From Porphyromonas canoris (GTDB taxonomy: Bacteria > Bacteroidota > Bacteroidia > Bacteroidales > Porphyromonadaceae): a DNA stretch of 64,000 bases. Each line of letters begins with the position of its first letter. Positions within the stretch are counted from its first letter, which is position 1. The notes under the pieces are model-generated. The model was given only the letters and a program-made list of their open reading frames with translations. It made no database searches and was not told the origin of the DNA. The stretch is taken from assembly GCF_000769115.1 (NCBI RefSeq), contig NZ_JQZV01000013.1, positions 709,026-773,025 on the forward strand. Reading direction: 5' to 3'. Below, one piece after another: positions 41,684-51,363 of the stretch. A program made the position numbers and the translations under genes.

Positions 41684-43286
41684 AGTATACACAGCAATAA
41701 CCATTGGGCCGATAGGTAAAACCTTAGACAAGGCTCGAAGCGTGAGGTCCTTTTGGACAGCGAGCTACCTCTTCTCTTGGATAATGGGGGAATTGCTCGA
41801 AAGGATGCCCGAAAAAGAGATAAATATCATCTCTCCGATACAACCCAAGGATGACATTTTTAAGGACTTTTTTGATTTTAAGCAGATTTCTAAAAAGGTG
41901 GGCTTATTCCCCGATAGACTTTTTGCTGAAAGGAAGCTTGAAGAGGAAAAAATCAAAGAAATAAAAAGAGAAATCTTCTGTGGACTTGCTGAGAAATTCA
42001 AGGAGACTTTTCGGAAGGAAAAAGAGAGGATATTGCCCAAAAGTGGAAGAGAGTTTGAAGAAATAAAAAGTCGGTATAGCAATGCTGCTTCGAAGGACGA
42101 GAAGTATATTTGCGAGTACTTAGAGAATTACCTCTCTATCTCCTGCATAACGGTAGAGCTTAGCTCCGATTGCGGCATTTTGAAACAACTCAATAGCTAC
42201 TTGAACACACAGGAGTTGTTCAACAAAGCCTCCACTCAAACCGAAGAAGACTATATGGAGCTCTTTATCGAGGCTTCGAAGAATTCGTTCTTGGACGATT
42301 ATTCCAAAGAGAGAGCTTTCCTAAGCACTTCAGAAATAGCCGTGTCCGGATGGCTAAAAGACCCACCCAAAGATGAGAAGGGAGAGGTAGAGTACACCCA
42401 ATTAACCTCAAAGACAGAATTTCGAAACTGCTACAAGTATTTGGCAGTCATAAAGGCGGACGGAGATGGCTTTGGGACATACATCGAAAACCTTAAAGTA
42501 GACGAGGAAAAGGAAAATAAGCTAAGCAGATTTATGAAATCATTCTTCGAGTTCTCTGTCGAGGTGGCCGATGAGTTAATACAGAAAACAAAGGCTATAC
42601 CTGTCTATATCGGAGGGGATGATCTCTTTCTTTTTGCTCCTGTATTAGAGGGTGATATTGAGAAGGATGTATTCCACCTTATCAAGAAGATAGATGACTT
42701 ATTTATCCAAAAGAAGATAGGTACAGGTCTATCGATGTCTTACGGAGTAAGTATCTTTTACTACAAGAGTCCCATGTCAGAGGCAATAGACATGGCCGAT
42801 AGTATGTTAAGGAAAGCAAAGGAAGAGAAAGAGGAAAAGGAAAACAAAAACAAGAAAGATGCCGTAGCTATATCCATACAGAAACACAGTGGGCAGAAGA
42901 TAGAGTTCCTGCTGCCGTGTAAGCATAGCAGTACTGATGAGACTGATCGAAAGGAAAGCTTGTATGGAAAGGCTATTGAGCTTGTACGAGCTTTCAAAGG
43001 CGATGGAAACATGCTCAATAGTCTTATCTATTGGATAGAAGAGATGTATGAGATACTTTTCGTTGAGGAGGTTACCCAATCTCGAGAGCGTATCAATGCG
43101 GTCTTTGACAACTTTTTCGACGAAGAGATTCACAAGGAGAACAAAGAGTTTTTCGAACTCCTCAAGGAGTTTATCTACTCTATGCATCACTCCGAAGATA
43201 CTTCCGGTGAACTCTCTGATAACAAAAAACTGCTCCACGGCATCTTGCGCTACTGCCAATTTGTAACTTCTAAAACAGAGAAATAA
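41658..43286 (+). CDS. cmr2: Cas10/Cmr2 cyclase subunit without HD nuclease
   Basis: Cas10 makes a nucleotide second messenger when the complex meets target RNA. The 542-residue protein is short for Cas10 and begins with a remnant helical region (RSFWTASYLFSWIM, 30-43) without an HD motif, so DNA cleavage is probably absent. The Palm/cyclase domain has YLAVIKADGDGFG (261-273) and IGGDDLFLF with GGDD at 319-322; a helical C-terminal domain follows. HD-less Cas10 beside CorA is the pattern of SAM-AMP producers. Start overlaps cmr1 by 26 bases; cmr3 follows after one base. Confidence 0.92.
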   Translation: MNSKEIKNKVYTAITIGPIGKTLDKARSVRSFWTASYLFSWIMGELLERMPEKEINIISPIQPKDDIFKDFFDFKQISKKVGLFPDRLFAERKLEEEKIKEIKREIFCGLAEKFKETFRKEKERILPKSGREFEEIKSRYSNAASKDEKYICEYLENYLSISCITVELSSDCGILKQLNSYLNTQELFNKASTQTEEDYMELFIEASKNSFLDDYSKERAFLSTSEIAVSGWLKDPPKDEKGEVEYTQLTSKTEFRNCYKYLAVIKADGDGFGTYIENLKVDEEKENKLSRFMKSFFEFSVEVADELIQKTKAIPVYIGGDDLFLFAPVLEGDIEKDVFHLIKKIDDLFIQKKIGTGLSMSYGVSIFYYKSPMSEAIDMADSMLRKAKEEKEEKENKNKKDAVAISIQKHSGQKIEFLLPCKHSSTDETDRKESLYGKAIELVRAFKGDGNMLNSLIYWIEEMYEILFVEEVTQSRERINAVFDNFFDEEIHKENKEFFELLKEFIYSMHHSEDTSGELSDNKKLLHGILRYCQFVTSKTEK

Positions 43287-43287
43287 T

Positions 43288-44478
43288 ATGTCTACCTATC
43301 TTATTAAGCTTACGCCATTGGACAAGTTTTTCCTTGGGCAGAAGAAAACGTTTGGCGATGACAATGCCAACTACTTTGTGTATTCCTCCCTCTTCCCACA
43401 GCAAACTGCCTTGTTGGGGCTTTTGCGTTATCAACTATTGCAAATAGCAGGAGAGGAAGTCTTCAAGAATAATAAAATACAAGACAAAGAGAAAGCTGCA
43501 GAACTGATTGGCGAACAGAGCTTCTCTCCATTCTCTGAGAAGAAGTTGCAGTTTGGTATTATCGAGTCGCTCTCCCCTGTCTTTATCATAGATAAGAAGA
43601 ATAAGGATGAGTACTTCCTACCTGTGGGTAGACGGTTTCAAAAGGAGAAAGGAGAAGACCTATATGAACTCTTACACCTCTCTTGTGAGGATGGATGCCC
43701 TCCTATCTTTAGTAAATACAAATCCAAGAAAGGCATGGCGTCTTGCTGGCTATCTTCCAAAAGCCATACGCTCCTTAACGAAGAGGACTTCTTCACAAAA
43801 GATGAGCGTATCGGGATACGCAAAGATTATGAAGGAGCGACTAACGATGATGCTTTCTTTCGTCAGAGATACTATCGCTTCAACAACTTCAAAAAGGTAA
43901 AGGGCGAAAAGACTGAGCAGTGCAAGCAACCGCTCGTAAGAGAGCACGACTTCTGCTTTGCACTACTTTTGGAGACCCACGAAGATATAAGATACAAAGA
44001 GTTAGATAAGAGAGTTGTCTACCTCGGTGGAGAACGACAGCCTTTCCTTATGGAGGTAAGCGAAGAGACCCTCAACCTCACTATTGAGAGCACCTCTCTT
44101 ACGAGCGATGAAAAGCACTGTACCGTAGTACTCCTGTCCGATGCTATGATTGAGCCTAATCACTTTGGCGAGGTGATATTCGCAAGTACGGAGGTAAAAG
44201 ACTTTGCTTGTTTGCTCACTCACGTAGGGACAAAAAAGTTCTACAATAAGGAGAAGAAGAGACAAGAACAATACATCAAAGAAGCAGGAACTGCCCTAAG
44301 TCGTCAAAATGAACTATACACCAGAGGCTCAGTGTTTTACTTTGATACTAAAGAGCAAGCGGAACTATTCTGTAAGCACCTCAAGGAAGAAGTCAACAAA
44401 GAGGAAAACATCAATAACTTCCATACCATTGGCTATAATCATGCCATCATTATAGAACCAACAAAAACAAAAGAATAA
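43288..44478 (+). CDS. cmr3: Type III-B RAMP protein Cmr3
   Basis: The 396-residue protein carries the Cmr3 signature SSLFPQQTALLGLLRYQLL (residues 33-51) and a long RAMP fold with a GVF/YF-rich centre. Cmr3 binds the 5' handle of the crRNA and contacts Cmr2. It begins one base after cmr2, so translation is coupled. All segments appear complete. Confidence 0.9.
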   Translation: MSTYLIKLTPLDKFFLGQKKTFGDDNANYFVYSSLFPQQTALLGLLRYQLLQIAGEEVFKNNKIQDKEKAAELIGEQSFSPFSEKKLQFGIIESLSPVFIIDKKNKDEYFLPVGRRFQKEKGEDLYELLHLSCEDGCPPIFSKYKSKKGMASCWLSSKSHTLLNEEDFFTKDERIGIRKDYEGATNDDAFFRQRYYRFNNFKKVKGEKTEQCKQPLVREHDFCFALLLETHEDIRYKELDKRVVYLGGERQPFLMEVSEETLNLTIESTSLTSDEKHCTVVLLSDAMIEPNHFGEVIFASTEVKDFACLLTHVGTKKFYNKEKKRQEQYIKEAGTALSRQNELYTRGSVFYFDTKEQAELFCKHLKEEVNKEENINNFHTIGYNHAIIIEPTKTKE

Positions 44479-44491
44479 CAACAATCAGAAT

Positions 44492-45202
44492 ATGAAAACA
44501 GCAACTTATATGATCCGTTGCCTTACCAATATGCATCTGGGTAAGGGAGATGCCACTTACGAAGTGGTGGACAAATGTGTACAACGAGATGTAACCACAG
44601 AGATGCCCTGCATTTACTCCTCTAGCCTTAAAGGGGCTTTGAGACAATTCTTTTTGAAGCATAGCTTTGCCGACATCAAGCACGTGTTTGGAGCTGATGT
44701 GAATAGGAATGAGAAAAAAGAAAACAGGAATCAGGAGAATGAAAAAGAGCATAGCATTGGTAACTTTACCTTCTTCCAAGCCAACCTATTAGCCTATCCT
44801 GTTCAGACGAAACAAAACGATCCTGCTCCTTACACGCTTAAAACAAACGAAGCTCTGCAAGAGTCTATAACGGAGTTAGCCAACCTTCTTTCCGCTCCAT
44901 CGAATATTGAAGAGATGTTACCTGAAGGGACTGAAAGGGATTTATCCAATGAGGATCTTGAGCAACTCCCGGTCATAGCCCGTAATAAATTGGACAATGG
45001 GAAGAGTGAAAACTTATGGTACGAAGAGGTCGTGCCTGCCGAGAGCCGTTTTGTCTTCTTCGTATCTTACGATAATGAAAAGATTTTTGCGAGTTTCAAC
45101 GAGATAATCCAAAAGGGAGTCATCCAAATAGGCGCTAATGGTTCTATTGGTTACGGCTTTTGCAAGATTACTAATATTAAAGATCCTCTCAAAAATGAAT
45201 AA
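44492..45202 (+). CDS. cmr4: Type III-B backbone RNase subunit Cmr4
   Basis: The 236-residue RAMP protein forms the backbone filament and cuts target RNA every six bases. H15 and D27 (MHLGKGDATYEVVDK) lie where the catalytic residues of Pyrococcus Cmr4 are found, so RNA cleavage should be intact. A serine-rich SSSLKGALRQFF motif (about 43-54) and the C-terminal loop GANGSIGYGF are typical. Its stop overlaps the cmr5 start. Confidence 0.92.
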   Translation: MKTATYMIRCLTNMHLGKGDATYEVVDKCVQRDVTTEMPCIYSSSLKGALRQFFLKHSFADIKHVFGADVNRNEKKENRNQENEKEHSIGNFTFFQANLLAYPVQTKQNDPAPYTLKTNEALQESITELANLLSAPSNIEEMLPEGTERDLSNEDLEQLPVIARNKLDNGKSENLWYEEVVPAESRFVFFVSYDNEKIFASFNEIIQKGVIQIGANGSIGYGFCKITNIKDPLKNE

Positions 45203-45632
45203 GAAAGTCATACAGAATTTGATTCCTAAGGCTATGCAGGCCATTGAAGAAGTGGGTATTGTTGGTAAGGATAAGAAGTTTAAGAAAGTCCACGAGGGGT
45301 ACATCAATGCGCTTGGTCCTAATATAGTTCAGTCGGGACTCCTCCCTACGCTCATATTCTACAATAAGGATGAGCGAACTCTATGGCTCAGAGCTTTATA
45401 CTATATGGCAGTGAGCGAAGAGAAAAAGGGGATTGATGAATTTTCCACAGACATTATCCGGCTTATAATAGGCAAAGAAGGGGGAAGCATAGAACAGTTA
45501 AAGCCCAAAGCAAAGGAGTGGGAGTACAAAATACTTGAGTATGCAGTTGCTCTCAAGTTGGCTCTTCGAACTTTTGTCGTTGAAGAGTCCAAGAAAGACG
45601 AAACGGAACAACAGAAAGGGGGTGAACGATGA
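45195..45632 (+). CDS. cmr5: Type III-B small subunit Cmr5
   Basis: The 145-residue, almost wholly helical protein matches Cmr5, which lines the target-RNA channel beside Cmr4. The ATG at 45195 overlaps the last 8 bases of cmr4 and gives the expected N-terminus (MNKKVIQNLIPKAM); an earlier GTG/TTG start inside cmr4 is unlikely. The acidic, Gln-rich tail (EESKKDETEQQKGGER) overlaps cmr6 by 4 bases. Confidence 0.88.
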   Translation: MNKKVIQNLIPKAMQAIEEVGIVGKDKKFKKVHEGYINALGPNIVQSGLLPTLIFYNKDERTLWLRALYYMAVSEEKKGIDEFSTDIIRLIIGKEGGSIEQLKPKAKEWEYKILEYAVALKLALRTFVVEESKKDETEQQKGGER

Positions 45633-46387
45633 ATTTTGGACACTGGTACTACCAAGAGTATTTTGATACAATAAATCTCAATAGCAAGGGTATTGTGACT
45701 AACTTCTCGAAGTTCAATAAAGAGAAGAATGATAAACTAAAGAATAAACTAAAGGGAGTCACTCTTCCCTATAAAGAGAATATTGAGGGGGTAACGGACT
45801 TTGAGCTAACGACCTGCTATCCGGGTTTGCTGTGTGGCGTGGGCTATCACCACGAGATAAACAGTCCTAAAAATAAGCCGAAGGAAGATGATGCACCAGA
45901 GGTTTACAATCTTGGTATGTATTTCGATTACACTTCCGGTCTGCCCGTTATACCCGGATCTTCCATAAAAGGGGCGTTAAGGTCTGCCATCGAAGAGTGG
46001 GACTTTCTTGAATATAACGAGGAAGATGAACAAAAAGTGTGGAGCGGTTGGAAGAAAGAAGAGTTTATAAAAGAGATCTTTGAAGGTGAAGGGAAGTCTA
46101 TCTACGATAGGGATATTTTTCTGGATGCTTACCCTGTCTCCGTAAGTGGTGATTCTTCTCTCTTTGGAGACGATTATATCACGCATCACGAAAATCCATT
46201 AAAAGATCCCAATCCGGTACGTTTCCTCAGAGTAAATCCCGGTGTTACTTACCGGTTCCGCTTCCTATTCAGGAACAATGGCTCTTTTACGGCGGAAGCT
46301 AAGGAAAAACTATTCCGGGAGATCATACTGACGTTCGGACTTGGAGCGAAAACCAACGTAGGATATGGACAGTTTACAGATAAATAG
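45629..46387 (+). CDS. cmr6: Type III-B RAMP protein Cmr6
   Basis: The 252-residue RAMP protein has IPGSSIKGALRSAIEEW (about 111-127), the hallmark of Cmr6-type RAMPs, and the C-terminal glycine-rich loop GLGAKTNVGYGQF. Cmr6 caps the filament near the crRNA 3' end with Cmr1. It overlaps cmr5 by 4 bases and the cas6 fusion by 23 bases. Confidence 0.9.
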   Translation: MNFGHWYYQEYFDTINLNSKGIVTNFSKFNKEKNDKLKNKLKGVTLPYKENIEGVTDFELTTCYPGLLCGVGYHHEINSPKNKPKEDDAPEVYNLGMYFDYTSGLPVIPGSSIKGALRSAIEEWDFLEYNEEDEQKVWSGWKKEEFIKEIFEGEGKSIYDRDIFLDAYPVSVSGDSSLFGDDYITHHENPLKDPNPVRFLRVNPGVTYRFRFLFRNNGSFTAEAKEKLFREIILTFGLGAKTNVGYGQFTDK

Positions 46388-47585
46388 TCCTGATACCGGT
46401 ATTACAGCAGAAGAACTTCCTATATTTCTTCGGGAGTTCTCTGCTTACCATTTTCGGGTAAGGTTTGTAGCACAAAAGGATGTGGAGTTTAAGGGCAAGT
46501 GGTACTTCCTGCCTCGCTTTGCTTTGGGCAATGCTCTCAAAAACAGCAAAACCTTTTCGCATCTCTACTCCGATCTTTTCAAGCCGGAGAGTACAAAAGG
46601 AGAAGAAGAGAAGACATCCACTATCTCTTCTCGTCTTGTCATCCGTGCCGACAAGCCCAATCGGCATCGCATAGCCCGTAGAGAGCCGTTGGATCTCTAT
46701 ATCACCATAGTGGCAAAAGATGCCGCACCGGTGGATGAGTTCCTTCGTTTTCTTCCCGAATGGCAGAAGTACAACTTCTTTCACGAGAACCATCTCTCTT
46801 ACCACTCCTATCAGCTGCTCGATCCGGCAACGGACAAGTATCAGACCGATCTGAAAGCAGAGAATGCTCGGCTCGATATCCGTTTCTTCTTGAAGCATGC
46901 ACCGAAATGGGAAGATATCCTTACCATTCGCTTCCTTTCGCCCACAACGCTCAAGATAGACCATATCCTTACCGATCTCATTCCATATTCTCGTCTCATG
47001 AACCGGGTATCTCGGAGACTTCACGACCTCTACCGGCACTATCTCCTTACCGATGAGCGCATGCAGATAGAGCCATACATCTTTCCGGACAGGGACGATC
47101 TGCTACTCTCCCAAGTAAGCATGCCGCGTAAGTCTACCATAAAGGAGAACAGACACTACGATATGTCCGGTATTTTGGGACAGCTTCACTACCGCACTTC
47201 CTATCATCCTGTTGCAGCTGCCATGCTGGCTGTGGCTCATTGGGTGCATATTGGTACTCACACCGTATCGGGTAACGGACAGATCGTAGCAGAGCAAGGG
47301 GACTCCCTTAAAGAGACATCTGTTTCTTCTTCCCGAGAACGGAGAAGAAGCCCTCACTCCTTTGCTCCTGTTGTTATAGAGGAAGAGGGCTCTGCTATCG
47401 GCGTAAGCAGGGATACTATACTGATTCGCAAGGATAACCGGATAGTGAGAGAGCTGCCGGCTCCGGAAGTAAGAGAGATCTCTATAGAAGCAGAAGGTGT
47501 TACTCTAAGCGGTAACATGATAAAGTATTGCTCCAAGAACAATATCCGCATTCTTCGGAATGGAGAACCTCTACATCTTGAATAG
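46365..47585 (+). CDS. cas6: Cas6 fused to the N-terminal domain of Cas1 (truncated)
   Basis: Residues about 1-312 form a Cas6-type RAMP with the glycine-rich loop GTHTVSGNGQIV near 297-308; Cas6 cuts the precursor CRISPR RNA in each repeat. A linker (312-332, serine and arginine rich) leads to residues 334-406, which match the beta-rich N-terminal domain of Cas1: VSRDTILIRKDNRIVRELPA, then EVREISIEAEGVTLSG and KYCSKNNIRILRNG. The protein then stops, so the catalytic helical domain of Cas1 is missing. Full Cas6-Cas1 and Cas6-RT-Cas1 fusions exist in type III systems, so this looks like a deletion product. The processing part should still work. Confidence 0.8.
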   Translation: MDSLQINSPDTGITAEELPIFLREFSAYHFRVRFVAQKDVEFKGKWYFLPRFALGNALKNSKTFSHLYSDLFKPESTKGEEEKTSTISSRLVIRADKPNRHRIARREPLDLYITIVAKDAAPVDEFLRFLPEWQKYNFFHENHLSYHSYQLLDPATDKYQTDLKAENARLDIRFFLKHAPKWEDILTIRFLSPTTLKIDHILTDLIPYSRLMNRVSRRLHDLYRHYLLTDERMQIEPYIFPDRDDLLLSQVSMPRKSTIKENRHYDMSGILGQLHYRTSYHPVAAAMLAVAHWVHIGTHTVSGNGQIVAEQGDSLKETSVSSSRERRRSPHSFAPVVIEEEGSAIGVSRDTILIRKDNRIVRELPAPEVREISIEAEGVTLSGNMIKYCSKNNIRILRNGEPLHLE

Positions 47586-47757
47586 GAATTTTAGATAGCC
47601 GGCGGGATATCTTTGTTATTCAAGAAAGAATAATCTTTCTATGAGATATATTGACGACATATGCGCAGTTATATATCGGTATTTTCGAAATTATTTTGCT
47701 TGTTTATAATCAGAGAGTTGCGAATTTACTTTTTTGTATATCGTTGATAATCAAATA
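47586..47757 (+). promoter_or_regulatory. CRISPR leader
   Basis: A 172-base AT-rich, gene-free stretch between the truncated Cas1 part and the first repeat. The degenerate repeat at the far end of the array shows that this side is the leader. It presumably holds the array promoter, though no full TAnnTTTG match is seen. Confidence 0.65.
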
Positions 47758-49499
47758 GTATCTATACATATTCAGTCAGTAAGACTATCAAGACTCGAAA
47801 ACCGCGACTAAGTTACGATCATTCTTGATTTGGAAGTATCTATACATATTCAGTCAGTAAGACTATCAAGACTGCATTATATGACCTGGGAGATTCAGAA
47901 AATAATCTTTTGTATCTATACATATTCAGTCAGTAAGACTATCAAGACTCCTGTTATGATACTCCAATGAACCCACCTATCAATGTATCTATACATATTC
48001 AGTCAGTAAGACTATCAAGACAGAACACCTAGCAACTTCAAACTTAATCTCAGAAGATGGTGTATCTATACATATTCAGTCAGTAAGACTATCAAGACTC
48101 CAATATGTTATTACTGGAAAGCCAAATAGTTCTGGTATCTATACATATTCAGTCAGTAAGACTATCAAGACGGGATAATCCCTCTGCTATAATCAGAAGT
48201 TCAGAGCTGTATCTATACATATTCAGTCAGTAAGACTATCAAGACCATTCCCAGTGAAATCACAGACCGAGAGTCCCTGAGTATCTATACATATTCAGTC
48301 AGTAAGACTATCAAGACGAAACAACTGACCATGAGATTGGATTCGTTCCCTCAGCTGTATCTATACATATTCAGTCAGTAAGACTATCAAGACCCTTGCA
48401 ATTACAATCATAATACCCCTTGGTAACAGCGTATCTATACATATTCAGTCAGTAAGACTATCAAGACATCAAGAGTTCCTGGTGTTGAAACTCTGATTTT
48501 GTTGTATCTATACATATTCAGTCAGTAAGACTATCAAGACAGCAATGTTGACCTTCCAAACTTTAGGCTGTTCAGGGAGTATCTATACATATTCAGTCAG
48601 TAAGACTATCAAGACCGATAAAATCCCTACTAATAGTAGGAAGATTATCTTAAAGTATCTATACATATTCAGTCAGTAAGACTATCAAGACCCACCATCT
48701 AAATCGCTGATATTATGTCCCTCAGTGAGTATCTATACATATTCAGTCAGTAAGACTATCAAGACTCGTTTTTTGAATACCATATTTCTCTTTCAGTGAA
48801 GATGTATCTATACATATTCAGTCAGTAAGACTATCAAGACGTAAAGGATTATCCTTTCAAGACGTAAAAAAGAAGTATCTATACATATTCAGTCAGTAAG
48901 ACTATCAAGACAATTGATCATGGGAAACACCCCATCTTTGGTAGTCCTGTATCTATACATATTCAGTCAGTAAGACTATCAAGACCCGTCTTCTTCAGCT
49001 ATCTCTAAAGCTGCTTCTCTGTATCTATACATATTCAGTCAGTAAGACTATCAAGACAAGGAATACACAGACTAGCCCTGCCCATTAAATAAGAGTATCT
49101 ATACATATTCAGTCAGTAAGACTATCAAGACAAGAAACTCCATAGGCTTTCAAAGTGGAGATCTTCTATGTATCTATACATATTCAGTCAGTAAGACTAT
49201 CAAGACTCTTTCAGGAACTTCTCCTGCATGCCAATCCGAGTATCTATACATATTCAGTCAGTAAGACTATCAAGACTTTTTATTGAAAGGTTTACCTGTA
49301 AGCTTTTCAATCAGTATCTATACATATTCAGTCAGTAAGACTATCAAGACTGATCACGGGGGCTATAGTCCGCTTGTTAACCACTAAGGTATCTATACAT
49401 ATTCAGTCAGTAAGACTATCAAGACTCTTTTGTCTCTCTATAATCTTTGAAGATGTAGGTGAGTATCTATACACATTCAGTCATTAAGCCTATTTACAT
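47758..49499 (+). CRISPR. CRISPR array, 24 repeats and 23 spacers
   Basis: The repeat is 37 bases, beginning GTATCTATACATATTC and ending AGACTATCAAGAC. Starts fall at 47758, 47836, 47912, 47985, 48062 and so on to 49463. All are identical except the last (49463-49499), which has several changes (ACACATTC, CATTAAGCC, TTTACAT) and marks the old, leader-distal end. Spacers are 33-41 bases and all differ. Transcription on the plus strand gives crRNAs with ATCAAGAC as the likely 5' handle, fitting type III repeats. Spacer 15 carries a 12-base copy of the repeat-spacer junction. The cmr genes and Cas6 lie directly upstream. Confidence 0.98.
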
Positions 49500-49631
49500 C
49501 AGATTGATAAGTAAGAAAGTTGAGATAAAAGGGTTCAGAAGAATGATTGAAAGGGGATAAAAGATGGGGTGAACGTGTAAAGAGAGGGAGATGAGGGCTT
49601 GGATGAGAGAAAGCAAGGCTTGAATGGTACA

Positions 49632-49676
49632 GATCGCGGTTTGATTTTTAGAAATCAAGCCGCGATTTCTTTTTCT
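49632..49676 (+). terminator. Hairpin terminator downstream of the array
   Basis: Stem ATCGCGGTTTGATT with AATCAAGCCGCGAT, a short loop and a T-rich tail. It is the first strong terminator after the array and shields hisS from array transcription. Confidence 0.8.
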
Positions 49677-49849
49677 TAATCCGTTCAATCAAAGATTTAG
49701 ACGTGATCAGAGAAAGTTTTTAAGCCGTATATTGTGTTTCGGGAAAGGGGAGAGGGGGTGTCGGATGGCGGTCTGTCGGTTAGGGGATGAGGCATGGGAG
49801 ACAGGGGGTAGCATTTTGATTTTTGCTTCCGGAAGTCGGTTTTTAGTCG

Positions 49850-49857
49850 TATTTTTG
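49850..49857 (+). promoter_or_regulatory. Candidate -7 element of hisS
   Basis: TATTTTTG matches TAnnTTTG and lies 28 bases before the hisS ATG. The upstream TTTG is 24 bases away, longer than the ideal spacing. Confidence 0.45.
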
Positions 49858-49885
49858 TAGTAGAATCAAAAAAACATAGAGAAAG

Positions 49886-51244
49886 ATGCAAAAACCATCC
49901 ATACCCAAAGGAACAAGAGACTTTCTTCCTCACGAAATGGAGCGGAGAAACTATATATTCGAGACCATAAAGAGCGTGTTTCACAGCTTCGGCTTCCGTC
50001 AGATAGAGACGCCTGCAATGGAAAACCTCTCCACTCTCACCGGAAAATATGGAGACGAGGGGGATAAGCTGCTGTTTCGTATCTTAAATTCGGGCGACTG
50101 CCTGGCGAAGTTTACGGACGAGGAGCTTTTGGCAAAAAACTCTGCTTCTTTTGCCGCCAAAGCGTGCGACAGAGGATTGCGCTACGACCTTACCGTGCCG
50201 TTTGCCCGCTTTGTGGTGCAGCACCGCAATGAGATAACGCTGCCTTTCAGACGCTATCAGATTCAGCCCGTATGGCGTGCCGACCGCCCTCAAAAGGGGA
50301 GGTATCGGGAGTTTTTCCAGTGCGATGCGGACATGATCGGCTCCGACTCTCTGCTCAATGAGGTGGAGCTGACGCAGATTATAGACACGGTCTTCACGAA
50401 GCTCGGCTTCCCGGTACGCATCTTGCTGAACAACCGAAAGATCCTTACCGGTATTGCGGAGTACATCGGGCATGCGGACAAGATCATAGACATTACCGTG
50501 GCGATGGACAAGACGGATAAGATCGGATTGGACAAAGTGGTGGAGGAGCTGAAAGAGCGTGAAATCTCCGATGCCGCAATAGAGAAACTGATGCCGATAC
50601 TGCGCCTTAGCGGTGGCAACAGAGAGAAGATCGCGGTGCTTCGGGAGGTACTTGCCGAGTCGTCCACAGCTATTCGGGGCTTGGACGAAGTGGAGTTCAT
50701 CCTCGACAAACTTGCCCTTACGCCGTTGAAGAATGAGCTTGAGCTGAACCTGACACTGGCTCGCGGGCTGGACTACTATACGGGTGCGATATTCGAGGTA
50801 AAGGCTGTGGGTGTGGAGATGGGCTCCATCACCGGTGGCGGAAGATACGATAACCTTACCGGGGTGTTCGGTCTGGACAATATCTCCGGCGTGGGTATCT
50901 CTTTCGGTGCAGACCGTATATACGATGTGCTGAATATGCTGGATCTCTATCCGAAAGAGAGTGCAAGAGGCACGCAGCTGCTGTTCATCAATTTCGGCGA
51001 AAAGGAGGTGGATGCCGTGCTGCCCGTATTGAACATGCTGCGTATGCAGGGTGTGCGGACGGAGTTATACCCGGATGCCGCCAAGATGAAGAAGCAGATG
51101 AGCTATGCCGATGACCTTAACATCCCGTTCGTGGCGTTTGTGGGGACAAAAGAGCTGGAGAACGGCGTGGTGAACATCAAGGATATGAAGAGCGGAGAGC
51201 AGAAAGACTATCCGATGGATGAGCTTGTAAAGCTCTTCTTATAG
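49886..51244 (+). CDS. hisS: Histidyl-tRNA synthetase
   Basis: The 452-residue class II synthetase joins histidine to its tRNA. Motif 1 lies around [14 protein letters not shown] (about 35-48), motif 2 near [19 protein letters not shown], and the HisA motif [14 protein letters not shown] near 288-301. The C-terminal anticodon-binding domain ([13 protein letters not shown] onward) is complete. The gene is more GC-rich than the CRISPR region, marking a return to core chromosome. Confidence 0.97.
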   Translation: MQKPSIPKGTRDFLPHEMERRNYIFETIKSVFHSFGFRQIETPAMENLSTLTGKYGDEGDKLLFRILNSGDCLAKFTDEELLAKNSASFAAKACDRGLRYDLTVPFARFVVQHRNEITLPFRRYQIQPVWRADRPQKGRYREFFQCDADMIGSDSLLNEVELTQIIDTVFTKLGFPVRILLNNRKILTGIAEYIGHADKIIDITVAMDKTDKIGLDKVVEELKEREISDAAIEKLMPILRLSGGNREKIAVLREVLAESSTAIRGLDEVEFILDKLALTPLKNELELNLTLARGLDYYTGAIFEVKAVGVEMGSITGGGRYDNLTGVFGLDNISGVGISFGADRIYDVLNMLDLYPKESARGTQLLFINFGEKEVDAVLPVLNMLRMQGVRTELYPDAAKMKKQMSYADDLNIPFVAFVGTKELENGVVNIKDMKSGEQKDYPMDELVKLFL

Positions 51245-51273
51245 ATCGCATCTATAACCCTATATATATTATC

Positions 51274-51306
51274 TGTTGAATGGGTTGATGAGTATATCTA
51301 ACTTTG
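51274..51306 (+). promoter_or_regulatory. Candidate promoter of ahpC
   Basis: TAACTTTG at 51299-51306 is preceded after 20 bases by TGTTG (a near match to TTTG). The ahpC ATG is 58 bases on. An OxyR site could not be identified by eye. Confidence 0.5.
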
Positions 51307-51363
51307 TTTTGCAATAATATAGATGTCAGTAAAATTATAAACCATAAAACAATCCAACTTATT

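Noticed and set aside
41658..43286. HD nuclease domain in Cas10
   Set aside because: The N-terminal region has no His-Asp pair in a suitable setting, and the protein is short for an HD-containing Cas10.
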